Source: Halobacillus sp. Marseille-P3879 | GTDB lineage: Bacteria; Bacillota; Bacilli; Bacillales; Halobacillaceae | Length of the DNA stretch: 64,000 bases | Assembly (NCBI RefSeq): GCF_900240285.1 | Contig: NZ_OESS01000001.1 | Span: forward strand, 62,001 to 126,000 | Reading direction: 5' to 3' | Made by a program: the position numbers and the translations under genes | Notes under the pieces: generated by a model | The model's input: only the letters and a program-made list of their open reading frames with translations | Database searches by the model: none | What the model was told of the DNA's origin: nothing | Part shown: positions 62,705-64,000 of the stretch, one piece after another | Position numbering within the stretch: position 1 is the first letter of the stretch | Layout of the letters: every line of letters starts with the position of its first letter

Positions 62705-64000
62705 ATGTATTTAAGTAGATTAAAAATATGGAACTATAGAAAATTCAGTCAACACGAAAATAACACTCCTGGGATAATTGTACCTTTCCATAGAAACTTT
62801 AATTTACTAGTTGGAGAAAATGATTCTGGTAAGACAGCTATTATTGATGCAATAAAAATAGTATTAGGAACAACAAGCTCTGAATCGATATCTATTGATG
62901 AGGATGACTTTTTTATTGATGAGAATGGTAATAGGAGCAGTACCTTTTCTATCGAATGTTTATTTAAAGGATTATCTTCTCGTGAGAAGGGACTTTTTTT
63001 GGAATGGCTTACTTTTAATGAAGATGGGAGCTTGGAACTGAGAGTTATCTTGAATGCTGAAAAAACATATGACTTTTCAAAGAAAAAACAAATTATAAAT
63101 AAAACTATAAAAGCTGGAACTGTCGGAAGTGAAAAGACGTTGGATAATGAAGCGAGAATCCTATTAAACACAACTTATCTAAAGCCTTTGAGAGATGCTG
63201 ACAATGAATTGAGATCTGGAAGGCAATCTAGATTTGCGCAGATTTTAAAGAATTTGGAGGAGTTTAATCAAGACGATTCCGAAGCTAAGGACAGAGTGGA
63301 AAGTGCATTTAACGAGGCAAATGATGTTTTAGAGCAGTTTCTGAAAGAACCAGTTATAGACAAAATGAAGGAGATTGTAAAAGACTTTTTTATAGAAGGT
63401 GCTGTAGATAGAGAAGAGTATTTACCAAAAGCAACACCTAAGAAAATGGAACTTTTAGAAATATTACGCAAGCTCGATTTAAGCATTTCTGAACCTTCAT
63501 CAGGTTTAGGGAGTTCTAATTTATTATTTATTGCTGCAGAGTTATTACTTTTAAACACTAGAGATTTTGGAGCAAACTTAGCACTAATTGAAGAAATAGA
63601 ATCCCATATTCACCCTCAAGCGCAGCTAAGGCTAATTGAATATTTTACTAATGATCAAGAATTAGGTCAGTACATTTTAACAACACACAGTACAGTCTTG
63701 GCTGCCTCTACACACTTAGAGCATATTACATTATTGCATGATAATAAAGCTTTTCCTATGGGGGAAGATTGGACAAAACTTACTTCAGAGGATTATGCAT
63801 TTCTAGAAAGGTTTTTAGATGCTACGAAGTCAAACTTATTCTTTGCTACAGGTGTAATATTAGTCGAAGGTGATGCAGAAAACCTATTATTGCCTACGTT
63901 ATCAAGGGCTATTAACAAACCCCTACATAAATATGGAGTTTCAATAGTTAATATTGGAAGCACAGCTTTTAACCGCTATTTACCGATATTTCAAAGATCA
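62705..64000 (+). CDS. OLD-family ATP-dependent endonuclease (partial; possible GajA)
   Basis: The first 432 codons of an OLD-family nuclease; the gene runs off the right end. It opens MYLSRLKIWNYRKF and has Walker A GENDSGKT (37-44), LIEEIESHIHPQAQ as Walker B, TTHST as the H-loop region, and the start of a TOPRIM domain with VILVEGDAENLLLP. The ATG follows GGAGAG. OLD proteins act alone (class 1) or with a UvrD-like helicase (class 2, Gabija). The next gene would decide this. It is in the same direction as, but separated by a terminator from, the restriction operon. Confidence 0.93.
   Translation, partial: MYLSRLKIWNYRKFSQHENNTPGIIVPFHRNFNLLVGENDSGKTAIIDAIKIVLGTTSSESISIDEDDFFIDENGNRSSTFSIECLFKGLSSREKGLFLEWLTFNEDGSLELRVILNAEKTYDFSKKKQIINKTIKAGTVGSEKTLDNEARILLNTTYLKPLRDADNELRSGRQSRFAQILKNLEEFNQDDSEAKDRVESAFNEANDVLEQFLKEPVIDKMKEIVKDFFIEGAVDREEYLPKATPKKMELLEILRKLDLSISEPSSGLGSSNLLFIAAELLLLNTRDFGANLALIEEIESHIHPQAQLRLIEYFTNDQELGQYILTTHSTVLAASTHLEHITLLHDNKAFPMGEDWTKLTSEDYAFLERFLDATKSNLFFATGVILVEGDAENLLLPTLSRAINKPLHKYGVSIVNIGSTAFNRYLPIFQRS

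Noticed and set aside
62749-63558. Minus-strand frames of 140 and 96 codons
   Set aside because: They lie opposite the OLD-family gene, whose plus-strand translation shows Walker A, Walker B and TOPRIM motifs; they are antisense shadows.

Overview
The window is a low-to-mid GC Firmicute chromosome from a spore-forming Bacillaceae, most likely a moderate halophile of the Halobacillus/Thalassobacillus/Virgibacillus type. The evidence is the gene order of the origin-proximal left arm of Bacillus (noc-soj-spo0J ... ychF-rpsF-ssb-rpsR ... yybS-gdpP-rplI-dnaC ... purA ... walRKHIJ-htrA ... rlmH), the spore genes (splAB, a GerW/YtfJ-family protein, yyaC), and the acid-rich exported proteins. The genus is inference; no rRNA lies in the window.

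Layout. 1-7 kb: a YtfJ-family protein, the spore photoproduct lyase pair splA-splB, an ArsR regulator with an MFS exporter, and a run of small accessory genes. These lie where rsmG would be expected next to noc. 7-16 kb: the chromosome segregation block (noc, soj, spo0J) with three perfect parS sites, then membrane proteins, yyaC, ychF and the rpsF-ssb-rpsR ribosomal operon. 16-24 kb: nitric-oxide defence (nsrR/hmp, with two visible NsrR operators), a peptide-binding lipoprotein, a serine-pathway aminotransferase with serA, and a PHP phosphatase. 23.6-32 kb: yybS-gdpP-rplI-replicative helicase, a DeoR/HAD pair with a helically phased operator array, purA with a PurBox pair, and a LOG-family protein. 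32-41 kb: tRNA-Asp and tRNA-Phe, an M23 peptidase, and the WalRK cell-wall operon through htrA. 41.4-42 kb: an intergenic cluster of DnaA boxes built around a 12-bp inverted repeat. 42-50.9 kb: a threonine aldolase, an ECF sigma/anti-sigma pair, asparagine synthetase, two SRPBCC paralogues, two lipoproteins and rlmH.

50.9-64 kb: an AT-rich foreign island begins exactly at the 3' end of rlmH, the position used by SCC elements in staphylococci. About 2.4 kb of decayed DNA comes first, including a serine-recombinase pseudogene that can be read across three frames. A compact defence operon follows: a small TIGR04540-like protein, a PLD-like/SNF2-type helicase, a DUF4391 protein, a type III Mod methyltransferase and a type III Res subunit. 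Behind a terminator, an OLD-family ATPase/TOPRIM nuclease (possible GajA) runs off the right edge.

The strongest candidates for something new are the helicase-DUF4391-Mod-Res operon as one extended type III restriction system in an rlmH-linked island, and the DnaA-box cluster downstream of htrA. Starts were re-chosen from ribosome-binding sites where a longer reading frame ran through parS sites or terminators.
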